From assembly GCA_028871795.1 (NCBI GenBank), contig JAGWMG010000008.1:62001-126000 (forward strand): DNA of 64,000 nucleotides, written 5' to 3'. How positions within the stretch are numbered: position 1 is the first letter of the stretch; each line of letters opens with the position of its first letter. This DNA is from Alphaproteobacteria bacterium. Its GTDB lineage: Bacteria > Pseudomonadota > Alphaproteobacteria > Micropepsales > Micropepsaceae. Below are positions 1-9,003 of this stretch, piece after piece. The notes below the pieces were generated by a model. That model had not been told where the DNA came from. It saw nothing but the letters and a program-made list of their open reading frames with translations, and did no database searches. Both the position numbers and the translations under genes were made by a program.

Positions 1-1157
1 CTTCTTCGGCGGGTGTGGTGGCTACCGCCGGGCAGAACGTCACGCAGCAAGGGCTGCTGACGACGACGTCGTCGTCCACGGATATGGCCATTTCCGGCAA
101 CGGCCTTTTCATCGTCAGCCAGACGCCGTCGACAGCGGGTATCAACGAATACACCCGCGCCGGAAGCTTCACGTCCGACGCCAGCGGCAATCTCAAGAAC
201 TCGAGCGGGCTTTACCTGCTTGGCTGGAAGCTCGACACCAGCGGCAAGCCGCCGACCAACCCGAACGATCTGTCGCTGATCAACGTCAACAACCTGTCGG
301 GCAAGGCGGTTGCTTCCGGCAAGATCGGCCTGCAGGCGAATCTGCAGGCGAGCGCCACCACCGTCGGCACCTACAACGTCGCCACCAACAACATGGCGTC
401 CGGCGCGGTGACACCCGACTTCCAGCGCACGGTCAGCATCGACGACAGCCAGGGCGGCACCCAGCCCCTGGAACTCTCCTTCGTCAAGACGGCCGCCAAC
501 ACCTGGGCGTACGAAGTTTCCTATCGGGGCGCGGCCGGCAACATCACGGGCAGCAATCCGATCGGTTCGGGCACGATGACCTTCAATTCCGACGGCTCGC
601 TCGCCAACGTGGTGCCGACCGGCGGATCGGGAACACCCGCCACCGGAACGATCTCGCTCACCGTCCCGTGGTCGGCCGCCTCCGGTCTCAGTTCGCAAGC
701 CTTGTCGGTGAACATGGGCACGGTGGGTGCGACCGATGGTTTCACGCAATACGACACCGCCTCCACGCTGACCAGCGCGAACGTGGACGGCGCCGTGTAC
801 GGCAGCGTCAGCGGAATCTCGATCTCGAGCGACGGCACCGTTTCGGCGAACTTCTCGAACGGTCTGAGTCAGGCGGTGTTCAAGATTCCGCTGGCCACCT
901 TCGCCAACCCGGATGGGCTGGCGGAAGTCTCGGGCAATGCCTACACCACGACGCCCGATTCCGGCACGCCGATCGTCAACGTGGCGAGCACCGGCGGCGC
1001 GGGCACCATCCAGTCGAAGGAACTCGAAGGTTCGACCGTCGACTTGGCCACGGAGTTCACCAATCTGATCACCACGCAGCGCGCCTATTCGGCGTGCTCG
1101 CGCATCGTCACCACCGCGTCACAAATGCTCGACGAGTTGTTGCAGATGTCCCATTAA
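1..1157 (+). CDS. flgE: Flagellar hook protein FlgE, C-terminal part (5' end outside window)
   Basis: The reading frame is already open at the left edge, so only the last ~385 residues are present. FlgE polymerises outside the cell into the hook joining basal-body rod and filament. The visible part begins just before the conserved region of flagellar axial proteins (QQG, then AISGNGLF and YTRAGSF), continues through the variable Ser/Thr/Gly-rich middle that forms the hook surface, and ends with the family signature VDLATEFTNLITTQRAYSA followed by a coiled C-terminus (MLDELLQM). A Cys near the end (YSACSR) is slightly unusual for an axial protein. A perfect hairpin follows the stop, so this is probably the last gene of its unit. 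The product is secure; FlgF/FlgG are less likely because of the long middle domain. Confidence 0.88.
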   Translation, partial: SSAGVVATAGQNVTQQGLLTTTSSSTDMAISGNGLFIVSQTPSTAGINEYTRAGSFTSDASGNLKNSSGLYLLGWKLDTSGKPPTNPNDLSLINVNNLSGKAVASGKIGLQANLQASATTVGTYNVATNNMASGAVTPDFQRTVSIDDSQGGTQPLELSFVKTAANTWAYEVSYRGAAGNITGSNPIGSGTMTFNSDGSLANVVPTGGSGTPATGTISLTVPWSAASGLSSQALSVNMGTVGATDGFTQYDTASTLTSANVDGAVYGSVSGISISSDGTVSANFSNGLSQAVFKIPLATFANPDGLAEVSGNAYTTTPDSGTPIVNVASTGGAGTIQSKELEGSTVDLATEFTNLITTQRAYSACSRIVTTASQMLDELLQMSH

Positions 1158-1164
1158 CAGAGAT

Positions 1165-1197
1165 TTCCGGCGTCTTTATCCAGTAAAGACGCCGGAA
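1165..1197 (+). terminator. Hairpin terminator after flgE
   Basis: A 14-bp perfect inverted repeat (1165-1178 with 1184-1197) with a 5-nt loop begins 8 bases after the flgE stop. No clear T-run follows, so it may act as a terminator or as a 3' end stabiliser. Confidence 0.65.
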
Positions 1198-1314
1198 GGC
1201 CAAGAATAGGTGCAAATCTACGGGTCGCTTTACGATGTCGTTTACCTTGTGCATAGAGCATTTTTTTAAGGCGTCACGGTTACTTTGCCTGCGGGTAGTG
1301 GAGTCAGGAGTACG

Positions 1315-1596
1315 ATGAACATGGGCGAAGACCGCAGAGGTCGCGTGAGCTACGTCATCGGGCCCGATGGAAGCCCGATGACGATGGCCGATCTGCCGCC
1401 TCCCAATACCAAGCGCTGGGTGATACGCCGCAAAGCGGAAGTGGTCGCCGCGGTGCGCGGCGGGCTTCTCAGCCTTGACGAAGCGTGCCGCCGCTACACG
1501 CTGACGGTCGAGGAATTCCTCGCCTGGCAGCGCGCGATCGACCGTTTCGGCCTGCCGGGCCTGCGTGCAACGCGCGTCCAGCAGTACCGCAACTGA
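1315..1596 (+). CDS. sciP: CtrA inhibitor SciP (DUF1153)
   Basis: A small DUF1153 helix-turn-helix protein. In Caulobacter, SciP binds CtrA and blocks transcription of CtrA-activated genes in G1 cells. The product from this ATG is 93 residues, the usual family length. It shows the conserved YVIGPDGSPMTMADLPPP segment, then KRWVIRRKAEVV and a helical region ending in EFLAWQRAIDRFGLPGLR. The ATG at 1315 is chosen because AGGAG (1306-1310) lies 4 nt upstream; an in-frame TTG at 1285 lacks this spacing. It sits alone between flgE and the fliF operon, a placement that fits its role in restraining flagellar transcription. A weak CtrA-like motif (TTAC-N7-TTTA) lies around 1230-1245. Function is from family knowledge. 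Confidence 0.9.
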   Translation: MNMGEDRRGRVSYVIGPDGSPMTMADLPPPNTKRWVIRRKAEVVAAVRGGLLSLDEACRRYTLTVEEFLAWQRAIDRFGLPGLRATRVQQYRN

Positions 1597-1670
1597 AGTC
1601 AGAAATCGGAAAACGGAAATCAGAAAGAATTTGTTAATTCCGATTTCCGACTTCTGATTTCCGATTTCTG
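1597..1670 (+). repeat. Inverted array of 7-nt tandem repeats
   Basis: Directly after the sciP stop there are four tandem heptads of the form AARTCRG (about 1597-1625), a short AT spacer (about 1626-1639), then at least four heptads of the complementary form CYGAYTT (about 1640-1670). The halves can pair in several registers; 1595-1611 pairs with 1638-1654 with one mismatch, and 1600-1612 pairs perfectly with 1658-1670. It could work as a terminator for sciP, but the tandem heptad design is not that of an ordinary terminator. Confidence 0.75.
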
Positions 1671-1676
1671 CGCGCG

Positions 1677-1691
1677 TTAAGCGCGCCTTTA
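1677..1691 (+). promoter_or_regulatory. Putative CtrA box upstream of fliF
   Basis: TTAA (1677-1680), seven bases, then TTTA (1688-1691): one mismatch from the CtrA consensus TTAA-N7-TTAA. It lies about 85 bp upstream of the fliF start, where CtrA control of the class II operon would be expected by analogy with Caulobacter. Confidence 0.5.
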
Positions 1692-1776
1692 CTACGCACA
1701 CGGCAATGTTTGCCTAGCACGGCGAATTGGCGGGACGATCCTCCGCTTTCTCGCCAGTTCGCCAGGGGAGCAGGCA

Positions 1777-3417
1777 TTGCCCGATTTCATCAAAGCCATC
1801 GGTGCCGCGCGGTTCGGCGTGATGGCGGGTGTCGCCGCCGCGCTGACCGCGTTCTTTCTCTACGTCGCCGGTGTGATCTCTGAGCCGCCGAAGACCATCC
1901 TGTTTTCCGGACTGGAGTCGCGCGATGCCGCAGCGGTTACCGCCAAGCTCGACGCGATGAACGTACCCTATGAAGCCAAGGGTGACGGCGCGACGATTCT
2001 GGTGCCCGCCGACCAGGTGACCAAGCTGCGCATGCAGCTGGCGCAGGAGAACCTGCCCGCCGCCGGCGTCGGCTACGAAATCTTCGACAAATCCGACGCC
2101 TTCGGAACCACCGCCTTCGTGCAGAATATCAACCGGCTGCGCGCGTTGGAAGGCGAACTGGCACGCTCCATCCAAACCATTGACGGCATCGAAAGCGTGC
2201 GCGTGCATCTGGTCATTCCCGAGCGGCAAATCTTCTCGCGCGACTCGCAGTCGCCGAGCGCCTCCGTCGTGGTCAAGACGCGCGCGATGCTGGCCCACGG
2301 CCAGGTGCAGGCCATACAGCACCTCGTCGCCGCCGCCGTGGCCTCGCTTTCGCCGGACCGTGTCGCCATCGTCGACGACCGCGGCAATCTCCTCGCCGGC
2401 GGACAGGAAAAGGCCGGCGACGACGCCGCGGCGGGGAATAGCGAACAGGACACCACGGATTTCGAAGACCGCATGCGCCGGCGCGTCGAATCCATGGTGG
2501 CGAGCATCGTCGGTCAGGGTCATGTTCGCGCCGAGGTCACCGCCGAAATGAACTATACGCATACGACCTCGACGTCGGAGGACTACAATCCCGACAGCAA
2601 GGTCGTGCGCTCCACGCAGACCGTCGAACAGAATTCCAACGACAGCAACGGCGCCGGCGCCGGCGCCGTTTCCGTCGGCAATGCGTTGCCCGGCCAGCAA
2701 AACAGCGCCGCTGCCGACAACACAAAATCGACGTCCGGTCGCACGGAAGAAACCACGAACTACGAAATCTCCAAGACGGTGACGACCAGCGCGACCGAAG
2801 GCAAGGATGGCAACACGCTGAAACGTCTTTCCATAGCCGTGGCCGTCGACGGGACCACCGACGGCGGCGGCTACAAACCGCGCAGCACGCAGGAACTGAA
2901 GCAGATCGACACGCTGGTGAGATCCGCCATCGGCTACGACGCCGCCCGCGGCGATCAGGTGCAGGTCGTCAACATGCCGTTCGCACGCGTCGATACGATC
3001 GGCGGCACGCCCGCGCCGTCGCCTTTCCTGGGCCTAGACGGACCCGATTGGTTCAAGATCATCGAGGCGGCCATCCTGTCGGTCACCGCCTTGCTCATCG
3101 GCCTGTTCGTCATGCGCCCGCTGATCGCGCGGATGTTCTCGCCCATATCCTTCGCGGCGGCGTCCACCCAGATCGCCTCGGGCACGCCCGCCGCGGGCCA
3201 GTTGGCGGCACCTTCCGCCCAAAGCGCGGAGGCGCACGCCTCCCAGGGGCACGCCCCGGCGCAGATCTCAGCGCCGCGCCGCGAAAGTATGATCGACATC
3301 AGCCAAATCGAAGGCCAAGTGCGGGAATCCTCGGTCAAAAAAGTGGGCGAAGTCGTGCAGGCGCATCCAGAGGAAGCTTTGGCGATCCTGCGCACCTGGC
3401 TCCACCAACCGGTGTAA
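1777..3417 (+). CDS. fliF: Flagellar MS-ring protein FliF
   Basis: FliF (546 aa) builds the MS ring in the inner membrane, the base of the flagellum and housing of the export gate. An N-terminal membrane segment (about residues 15-34) is followed by the YscJ/FliF ring domain (about 45-230), a low-complexity Asn/Gly/Ala/Ser stretch (about 285-320), a second membrane segment (about 427-450, LLIGLFVMRPL) and a cytoplasmic tail whose last ~50 residues (VRESSVKKVGEVV to AILRTWLHQP) form the FliG-binding region. The start is a TTG at 1777 with GGGGAG about 7 nt upstream; no upstream ATG fits and the N-terminus then matches the family. It is the first gene of the fliF-to-flhG unit. Length is normal for alphaproteobacteria. 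Confidence 0.95.
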   Translation: MPDFIKAIGAARFGVMAGVAAALTAFFLYVAGVISEPPKTILFSGLESRDAAAVTAKLDAMNVPYEAKGDGATILVPADQVTKLRMQLAQENLPAAGVGYEIFDKSDAFGTTAFVQNINRLRALEGELARSIQTIDGIESVRVHLVIPERQIFSRDSQSPSASVVVKTRAMLAHGQVQAIQHLVAAAVASLSPDRVAIVDDRGNLLAGGQEKAGDDAAAGNSEQDTTDFEDRMRRRVESMVASIVGQGHVRAEVTAEMNYTHTTSTSEDYNPDSKVVRSTQTVEQNSNDSNGAGAGAVSVGNALPGQQNSAAADNTKSTSGRTEETTNYEISKTVTTSATEGKDGNTLKRLSIAVAVDGTTDGGGYKPRSTQELKQIDTLVRSAIGYDAARGDQVQVVNMPFARVDTIGGTPAPSPFLGLDGPDWFKIIEAAILSVTALLIGLFVMRPLIARMFSPISFAAASTQIASGTPAAGQLAAPSAQSAEAHASQGHAPAQISAPRRESMIDISQIEGQVRESSVKKVGEVVQAHPEEALAILRTWLHQPV

Positions 3418-3423
3418 CAAACG

Positions 3424-4458
3424 ATGTCGCGCGCGCTCAAAGCCACCATAAAGGAAGACATCCGCTCGCTGTCGGGAGCGGAGCGCACCGCCATCCTCAT
3501 GCTGTCGCTTGGCGAGGAACACTCCGCCAAGCTCTGGCAGATGCTCGACGAGGACGAGATCAAGGAAATCTCGCAGATCATGTCCAACTTGGGCACGGTG
3601 AGTTCGAACCTGGTGGAGAAGCTGCTGGTCGATTTCGTCTCGCAGATGTCGGGCACCGGCTCGCTAATGGGTTCTTACGAATCCACCGAGCGTCTGATCG
3701 CGCGCATCATGCCGCAGGAAAAAGTTTCCCAGATCATGGAGGAAATCCGCGGGCCGGCGGGGCGCACCATGTGGGACAAGCTCGCCAACGTCAACGAGAC
3801 CGTGTTGGCGAATTACCTGAAGAACGAATATCCGCAGACGGTTTCCGTCGTGCTCTCCAAGATCAAGCCCGAGCATGCCGCGCGCGTGCTGGCGTCGCTG
3901 CCCGAGGAATTCGCGCTCGAAGTCGTGCAGCGCATGCTGCGCATGGAAAGCGTGCAGAAGGATATTCTCGACAAGGTCGAACGCACGCTGCGCGTCGAAT
4001 TCATGTCCAACCTGGCGCGCACGGCCAAGCGCGACGCCCACGAGCACATGGCGGAAATCTTCAACAATTTCGACCGCCAGACGGAGAGCCGCTTCGTCAC
4101 GGCGCTGGAAGAACGCAACCGCGATTCGGCCGAACGCATCAAGGCCTTGATGTTCACCTTCGAGGACCTGGGCAAGCTCGATCCCGGCTCCATCCAGACG
4201 CTGTTGCGCCACATCGAAAAGGACAAGCTGGCGCTGGCGCTCAAGGGGGCCACCGATTCTCTGCGCGACGTCTTCTTCTCCAACATGAGCGAACGCGCCG
4301 GGAAAATCCTGCGCGAGGACATGGAAGCGATGGGTCCCGTCCGCTTGAAGGACGTCGACGAGGCGCAGATGCGCATGGTCAACGTCGCCAAGGATCTCGC
4401 CAACAAGGGTGAGATTATGATCGCCAACAAGCAAGGCGAAGACGAGCTGGTGTATTGA
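3424..4458 (+). CDS. fliG: Flagellar motor switch protein FliG
   Basis: FliG (344 aa) links the MS ring to the C ring and carries the residues that interact with the stator. The N-terminal domain opens with [17 protein letters not shown], the middle domain has the EHPQ-like surface (seen here as [15 protein letters not shown]), and the C-terminal domain carries the charged torque helix (around [15 protein letters not shown]). It starts 6 nt after fliF and overlaps fliH at a TGATG junction, so translational coupling is likely. It is complete and of normal length. Confidence 0.96.
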   Translation: MSRALKATIKEDIRSLSGAERTAILMLSLGEEHSAKLWQMLDEDEIKEISQIMSNLGTVSSNLVEKLLVDFVSQMSGTGSLMGSYESTERLIARIMPQEKVSQIMEEIRGPAGRTMWDKLANVNETVLANYLKNEYPQTVSVVLSKIKPEHAARVLASLPEEFALEVVQRMLRMESVQKDILDKVERTLRVEFMSNLARTAKRDAHEHMAEIFNNFDRQTESRFVTALEERNRDSAERIKALMFTFEDLGKLDPGSIQTLLRHIEKDKLALALKGATDSLRDVFFSNMSERAGKILREDMEAMGPVRLKDVDEAQMRMVNVAKDLANKGEIMIANKQGEDELVY

Positions 4459-5105
4459 TGAGCAGGACCCCGCATCCCACAGCCAAGTTCACCTTCGACA
4501 CCGAATTCCGCGCCGAGGGCGATCTGATCTCGAACGCGGCGCGCGCGCGTCAGCGCAAGGTCTACACCCAGGACGAAATCGACCAGTTGTGCGCCAAGGC
4601 GCGCAACGAAGGTCTCAAGGCGGGTCAGGTCCGCGCCGCGGAAGCGGTTGCCGCTTCCGTCGCCGACCTGGCGGAAGCAGTGCGCGCCGCACTTGTCTGC
4701 TCGCGGGGCGAAATCGAGACATTGCGCCAGGAAACCACGGGCATCGCGGTTGCCGCCGCCCGCAAGTTGGCGCCGGTCGCCATCGCCTCGCTGCCGCACG
4801 GCGACGTCGAAGCCTCGCTCAGGGAAGCGCTGCACCAGGCGATCGGCGAACCGCGCGTCGTGCTGCGCGCGTCGCAGGCCGTGCTGGACGCGATTTCCGC
4901 GAAGCTCGCGGAAATCGCCCATGACGAAGGCTTCGAAGGCCGCATCGTCGCCTCGGCCGACGTCGCCATCACGGGTGCCGACTGCCGCATCGAATGGCGC
5001 GGTGGCGGCGCGGAACGAAATCTGGCCGCACTGGAAGAGGCGATCGGCGAGTTGGTGGCGCGGCGCTTCACCCATGTCGACAAGACTGCGAACAAGAAAG
5101 GATAG
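4458..5105 (+). CDS. fliH: Flagellar export ATPase regulator FliH (FlbE-type)
   Basis: The position between fliG and fliN matches flbE of Caulobacter, a FliH-like protein. FliH binds and restrains the export ATPase FliI and ties it to the C ring through FliN. The protein (215 aa) has a short N-terminus (FTFDTEFRAEGD), an Ala/Glu-rich helical middle (about 60-120), and a C-terminal domain resembling the FliH/V-ATPase E subunit (LREALHQAIGEPRVVLRAS). The ATG at 4458 overlaps the fliG stop; a TTG one codon upstream is the alternative. FliH is poorly conserved, so the name rests partly on position. Confidence 0.85.
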   Translation: MSRTPHPTAKFTFDTEFRAEGDLISNAARARQRKVYTQDEIDQLCAKARNEGLKAGQVRAAEAVAASVADLAEAVRAALVCSRGEIETLRQETTGIAVAAARKLAPVAIASLPHGDVEASLREALHQAIGEPRVVLRASQAVLDAISAKLAEIAHDEGFEGRIVASADVAITGADCRIEWRGGGAERNLAALEEAIGELVARRFTHVDKTANKKG

Positions 5106-5108
5106 ACA

Positions 5109-5468
5109 ATGGCGGGAAACGACGACGTAGATCTGCCCGATCTCTCCCATGACGCAAGGGACGAGAGCGCGCCCGCCTTGTTGACGGGCGAGTCCGCTGC
5201 CGAGCTGGACGTCAAACGCTCCGCCCAGGACCTGGAAGCGGTGTTCGACGTGCCGGTCACGGTCTCGGCGGTGCTTGGAAAATCCGCGATGGAGGTCAGC
5301 CAGCTTCTGAAGCTCGGCAAGGGCACCATCGTCGAGCTCGACCGCAAGGTCGGCGAAGCCATCGACATCTACGTCAACGACCGTCTGGTCGCTCGCGGCG
5401 AGGTCGTTCTCGTGGAAGACCGCCTCGGCGTGACCATGACGGAAATCATCAAAGCCGGCCAAAGCTGA
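5109..5468 (+). CDS. fliN: Flagellar motor switch protein FliN
   Basis: FliN (119 aa) forms the lower C ring, binds FliH and helps in switching. After a ~35-residue acidic leader comes the SpoA/SurA fold: VFDVPVTVSAVLGKSAMEVSQLLKL then KGTIVELDRKVGEAIDIYVNDRLVARGEVVLVED (positions about 42-105), the classic FliN signature. It starts 3 nt after fliH. No fliM lies in the window. Confidence 0.95.
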   Translation: MAGNDDVDLPDLSHDARDESAPALLTGESAAELDVKRSAQDLEAVFDVPVTVSAVLGKSAMEVSQLLKLGKGTIVELDRKVGEAIDIYVNDRLVARGEVVLVEDRLGVTMTEIIKAGQS

Positions 5469-5491
5469 CCGGGTAGGCAAGGAACACGGAT

Positions 5492-6877
5492 ATGCGGCTA
5501 CTCATCGTCGGCACACTGCAAGGCCAGATCGGAGCGGCGACCAAGATCGCGATGGATCGCGGCGCCAAGGTCACGCATGCGAACGACATCGAACAGGGCC
5601 TCGCCAGTCTGCGCGCCGGCCAGGGAGCGGATCTCGTCCTCTGCGATGTCTGCTGCGACATCGGCACCCTGGTACGGGCCCTGGCGGCGGAACGCATCTG
5701 CACGCCGGTGGTGGCGTGCGGCGTGGGCACCGACGCGCGCAAGGCGGTGGACGCCATCCGCGCGGGCGCCAAGGAATATCTGCCGCTGCCGCCCGATCCG
5801 GAACTGATCGCCGCGGTGCTGGCGGCCGTCGCCGACGAAACCCATCAGATGATCTACGAGGATGAGGCGATGACGGCCGTCATCACCCTCGCCGATCAGG
5901 TTGCCTCGAGCGAAGCCTCCATCCTGATCACCGGCGAGAGCGGTTCGGGCAAGGAAGTGCTGGCGCGCTACGTCCACAAGAAGTCGCCCCGCGCCGAGAT
6001 GCCCTTCATTTCGGTCAATTGCGCCGCGATCCCCGAGAACCTTCTGGAATCGGAATTGTTCGGCCACGAAAAAGGCGCCTTCACCGGCGCCGTGGCGCGG
6101 CGCGTCGGCAAGTTCGAGGAAGCCAACGGCGGCACGCTCCTGCTCGACGAAATCAGCGAAATGGATGCGCGCCTGCAGGCCAAACTCCTGCGCGCCATAC
6201 AGGAGCGCGAAATCGACCGGGTCGGCGGCACCCGTCCGGTCAAGGTCGATATCCGCATCATCGCAACCTCCAACCGCGACCTTGCCGATGCGGCCAAGCG
6301 CGGCACCTTCCGCGAAGACCTGCTTTATCGCTTGAACGTCGTGAACCTGCGCCTGCCGCCGCTGCGCGAACGGCCCAAGGACATCCAGGCGCTGGCGCGG
6401 CATTTCGCGCGCAAATATGCCGAAGCCAACGGCGTGCCCTTTCGCGCGATCGCTCCGGCGACGGAGCGTCTGCTCGCGTCCCATTCCTGGCGCGGCAATG
6501 TGCGCGAACTCGAGAACACCATCCATCGCGCGGTCCTGCTGGCCACCGGCACCGAAATCGGCCCCGAGGCCATCCGCCTGCCCGACGGCACGCATGTCGG
6601 CAGCGGCGCACTCGGCGCCGGTCATGCCGATCTTCCCGATCACGTGCGCTCGGCGGTGGAATCCGCGGCAGCCGTCACGCGCGGGCTGGTCGGACGCACC
6701 GTGGCCGACGTGGAACGCGACCTGATCCTGGACACGCTCGATCACTGTCTGGGCAACCGCACCCACGCGGCGAACATTCTCGGCATCTCCATCCGCACGC
6801 TGCGCAACAAGCTGCGCGAATACACCCAGGCCGGCCTCGCCGTTCCCCAGCCGGGCGAACAAAGATTGGCGGGATGA
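5492..6877 (+). CDS. flbD: Sigma-54-dependent flagellar activator FlbD
   Basis: FlbD (461 aa) activates late flagellar genes from sigma-54 promoters and represses early ones in Caulobacter. The N-terminal receiver-like domain (1-115) keeps an Asp at position 52 but opens with MRLLIVGTLQ, so the usual pair of acidic residues of the phosphorylation pocket is absent. The AAA+ domain follows: Walker A GESGSGKE (148-155), the sigma-54 contact loop GAFTGA (195-200) and Walker B GGTLLLDE (213-220). A Fis-type helix-turn-helix is at the C-terminus (about 412-450, NRTHAANILGISIRTLRNKL). Operon position after fliN is as in Caulobacter; in that species activity is governed by FliX, which I do not see here. 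Confidence 0.93.
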   Translation: MRLLIVGTLQGQIGAATKIAMDRGAKVTHANDIEQGLASLRAGQGADLVLCDVCCDIGTLVRALAAERICTPVVACGVGTDARKAVDAIRAGAKEYLPLPPDPELIAAVLAAVADETHQMIYEDEAMTAVITLADQVASSEASILITGESGSGKEVLARYVHKKSPRAEMPFISVNCAAIPENLLESELFGHEKGAFTGAVARRVGKFEEANGGTLLLDEISEMDARLQAKLLRAIQEREIDRVGGTRPVKVDIRIIATSNRDLADAAKRGTFREDLLYRLNVVNLRLPPLRERPKDIQALARHFARKYAEANGVPFRAIAPATERLLASHSWRGNVRELENTIHRAVLLATGTEIGPEAIRLPDGTHVGSGALGAGHADLPDHVRSAVESAAAVTRGLVGRTVADVERDLILDTLDHCLGNRTHAANILGISIRTLRNKLREYTQAGLAVPQPGEQRLAG

Positions 6878-6885
6878 CAAGATAG

Positions 6886-8997
6886 ATGGCCGAGGTCTCC
6901 ACCACCGCACAGACGCCGGCTTTCAGCCTGTCGTTTGGCGCCATCGTCGATTTCGTCAAGCGCAGCGATCTGGCGCTGGCGCTCGGCATCATGGCCATCC
7001 TGGTGGTGCTGATCCTGCCGCTGCCGACCTGGCTCCTCGACATCAGCCTCGCCTTCTCGCTGTCGTTTTCGATTCTGATCCTGATGACGGCGGTGTTCAT
7101 CCGAAAGCCTCTCGAGTTCAGTTCCTTTCCCGCGATCCTGCTCATCACCACCATGCTGCGGTTGTCGCTCAATCTCGCCTCCACACGCTTGATCTTGAGC
7201 CACGGCAACGAGGGCACCGCGGCGTCCGGCTATGTCATCCAGGCCTTCGGCAAGTTGATCATGGGCGGTAACTTCGTGATCGGCCTGATTGTGTTCTCGA
7301 TCCTGGTGGTGGTGAATTTCGTGGTCATCACCAAGGGTTCCGGGCGCATCGCCGAAGTCGCCGCACGCTTCACCCTGGACGCCATGCCCGGCAAGCAGAT
7401 GGCGATCGACGCCGATCTGTCGTCCGGGCTGATCGACGAGAAGGAGGCCCGCAGGCGCCGCAAGGACCTGGAAGCGGAATCGAACTTTTTCGGGGCCATG
7501 GACGGCGCCAGCAAATTCGTGCGCGGCGACGCCATCGCCGGCCTGCTGATCGTCGGCATCAACATCATCGGCGGCATCATCGTCGCGGTGGCCCAACACG
7601 GCATGAGCTTCTCCGACGCCAGCCACACCTTCACGCTGCTCTCCGTCGGCGACGGCCTGGTCAGCCAGATGCCGGCGCTGATCGTCTCGACGGCGGCCGG
7701 CCTGATGGTCTCCAAGGCCGGCGTCGAAGGTTCCACCGACCGTGCCCTGATGCGCCAGTTGTCCTTCTATCCCCAGGCTCTGGGCATGGCGTCCGCGGTG
7801 ATGGGCATCGTCGCCGTGCTCCCCGGCATGCCGACCTTCGCTTTTGCCGGGCTTTCCGCCGGCGTCGGTGCGCTCGCCTGGAGCGCTTACAAGCGCAAGT
7901 CCACCGCAGAAACCAAGACCCGTGTCGCAGAAGAGAAAGCCAAGGCCGATGCCGCGCCGAAGGAAGAGCCCATCGCTACGGCGTTGGCGCTTGACCTGTT
8001 GCGCGTCGAATTGGGCTACGGCCTCCTGCCGCTCATCAACGACGTCAAAGGCCACCGCATCACCGACCAGATCAAGGCGCTGCGCCGCCAGCTCGCCCAG
8101 GAGATGGGTTTTGTCATGCCGGCCGTGCGCATTCTCGACAACATGCAACTCGGCAGCAACGAATACCGCATCAGCGTCAAGGAAGTGGATTCCGGCCGCG
8201 GCGAGCTTATTCCCGGCAGCCTGCTGATCATGGACCCCAAGGGCCTGCCCATAGACCTTCCGGGCACCCACACGACGGAGCCCGCCTTCGGCCTACCGGC
8301 GACCTGGATCGCGGGCTCGCTGCGCGAGGAAGCAAGCTTCCGCGGCTATACGGTGGTCGAACCCGGCACCGTCCTGACCACGCATTTGACCGAAGTGCTC
8401 AAGTCGCACATGTCCGAGCTGCTTTCCTACGCCGAGACCAAGAAGTTGCTCGACGATCTGCCCGCCGAGCACAAGAAGCTGGTCGAAGAGCTCATCCCCT
8501 CGCAAATCCCGGTCACAGGCGTGCAGCGCGTGTTGCAGACCTTGTTGGCCGAGCGCGTCTCGATCCGCGACCTTTCGGCAATCCTGGAAGGCATCGCTGA
8601 AGCCGTCGGCCATACCAAGAACGCCCTCTATATAACCGAGCATGTGCGCGCGCGGCTGGCCCGGCAGCTTTGCCACGCCAATCTTTCGTCCGCCGGCTAT
8701 CTGCCGATTCTGGCGCTGTCGCCCGCCTGGGAACAAGCCTTCGCGGAATCGATCATCGGCCAGGGCGAAGATCGTCAGCTTGCGATGGCGCCGAGCCAGC
8801 TTCAGCAATTCATCACCAGCGTGCGCGACCGCTTCGAGGAGGCCACTCAGAAGAACGAGGTGCCCGTACTGCTGACCGGTCCGCAGATCAGGCCGTTCGT
8901 GCGCTCCATCATCGAGCGCTTCCGCAACCAGACCGTGGTGATGTCGCAGAACGAGATTCATGCCTCGATCCGGCTGAAAACGCTGGGACAGGTCTAG
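6886..8997 (+). CDS. flhA: Flagellar export gate protein FlhA
   Basis: FlhA (703 aa) is the large inner-membrane component of the flagellar type III export gate; its cytoplasmic domain forms the nonameric docking ring for chaperone-cargo complexes. About eight hydrophobic segments fill the first ~330 residues, including the FHIPEP-family signature (TMLRLSLNLASTRLILSHG around 85-105) and the FHIPEP loop (RIAEVAARFTLDAMPGKQMAID around 155-176). A linker (about 330-360) precedes the soluble domain. It starts 8 nt after flbD and is full length. Confidence 0.97.
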   Translation: MAEVSTTAQTPAFSLSFGAIVDFVKRSDLALALGIMAILVVLILPLPTWLLDISLAFSLSFSILILMTAVFIRKPLEFSSFPAILLITTMLRLSLNLASTRLILSHGNEGTAASGYVIQAFGKLIMGGNFVIGLIVFSILVVVNFVVITKGSGRIAEVAARFTLDAMPGKQMAIDADLSSGLIDEKEARRRRKDLEAESNFFGAMDGASKFVRGDAIAGLLIVGINIIGGIIVAVAQHGMSFSDASHTFTLLSVGDGLVSQMPALIVSTAAGLMVSKAGVEGSTDRALMRQLSFYPQALGMASAVMGIVAVLPGMPTFAFAGLSAGVGALAWSAYKRKSTAETKTRVAEEKAKADAAPKEEPIATALALDLLRVELGYGLLPLINDVKGHRITDQIKALRRQLAQEMGFVMPAVRILDNMQLGSNEYRISVKEVDSGRGELIPGSLLIMDPKGLPIDLPGTHTTEPAFGLPATWIAGSLREEASFRGYTVVEPGTVLTTHLTEVLKSHMSELLSYAETKKLLDDLPAEHKKLVEELIPSQIPVTGVQRVLQTLLAERVSIRDLSAILEGIAEAVGHTKNALYITEHVRARLARQLCHANLSSAGYLPILALSPAWEQAFAESIIGQGEDRQLAMAPSQLQQFITSVRDRFEEATQKNEVPVLLTGPQIRPFVRSIIERFRNQTVVMSQNEIHASIRLKTLGQV

Positions 8998-9003
8998 CGC
9001 TCC

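Noticed and set aside
1597-1670. Possible CRISPR-like repeat
   Set aside because: Units are 7 nt without spacers and are inverted; nothing like a CRISPR array.
1108-1701. 197-codon minus-strand frame opposite sciP
   Set aside because: sciP on the other strand is a clear DUF1153 match and this frame runs through the heptad repeats.
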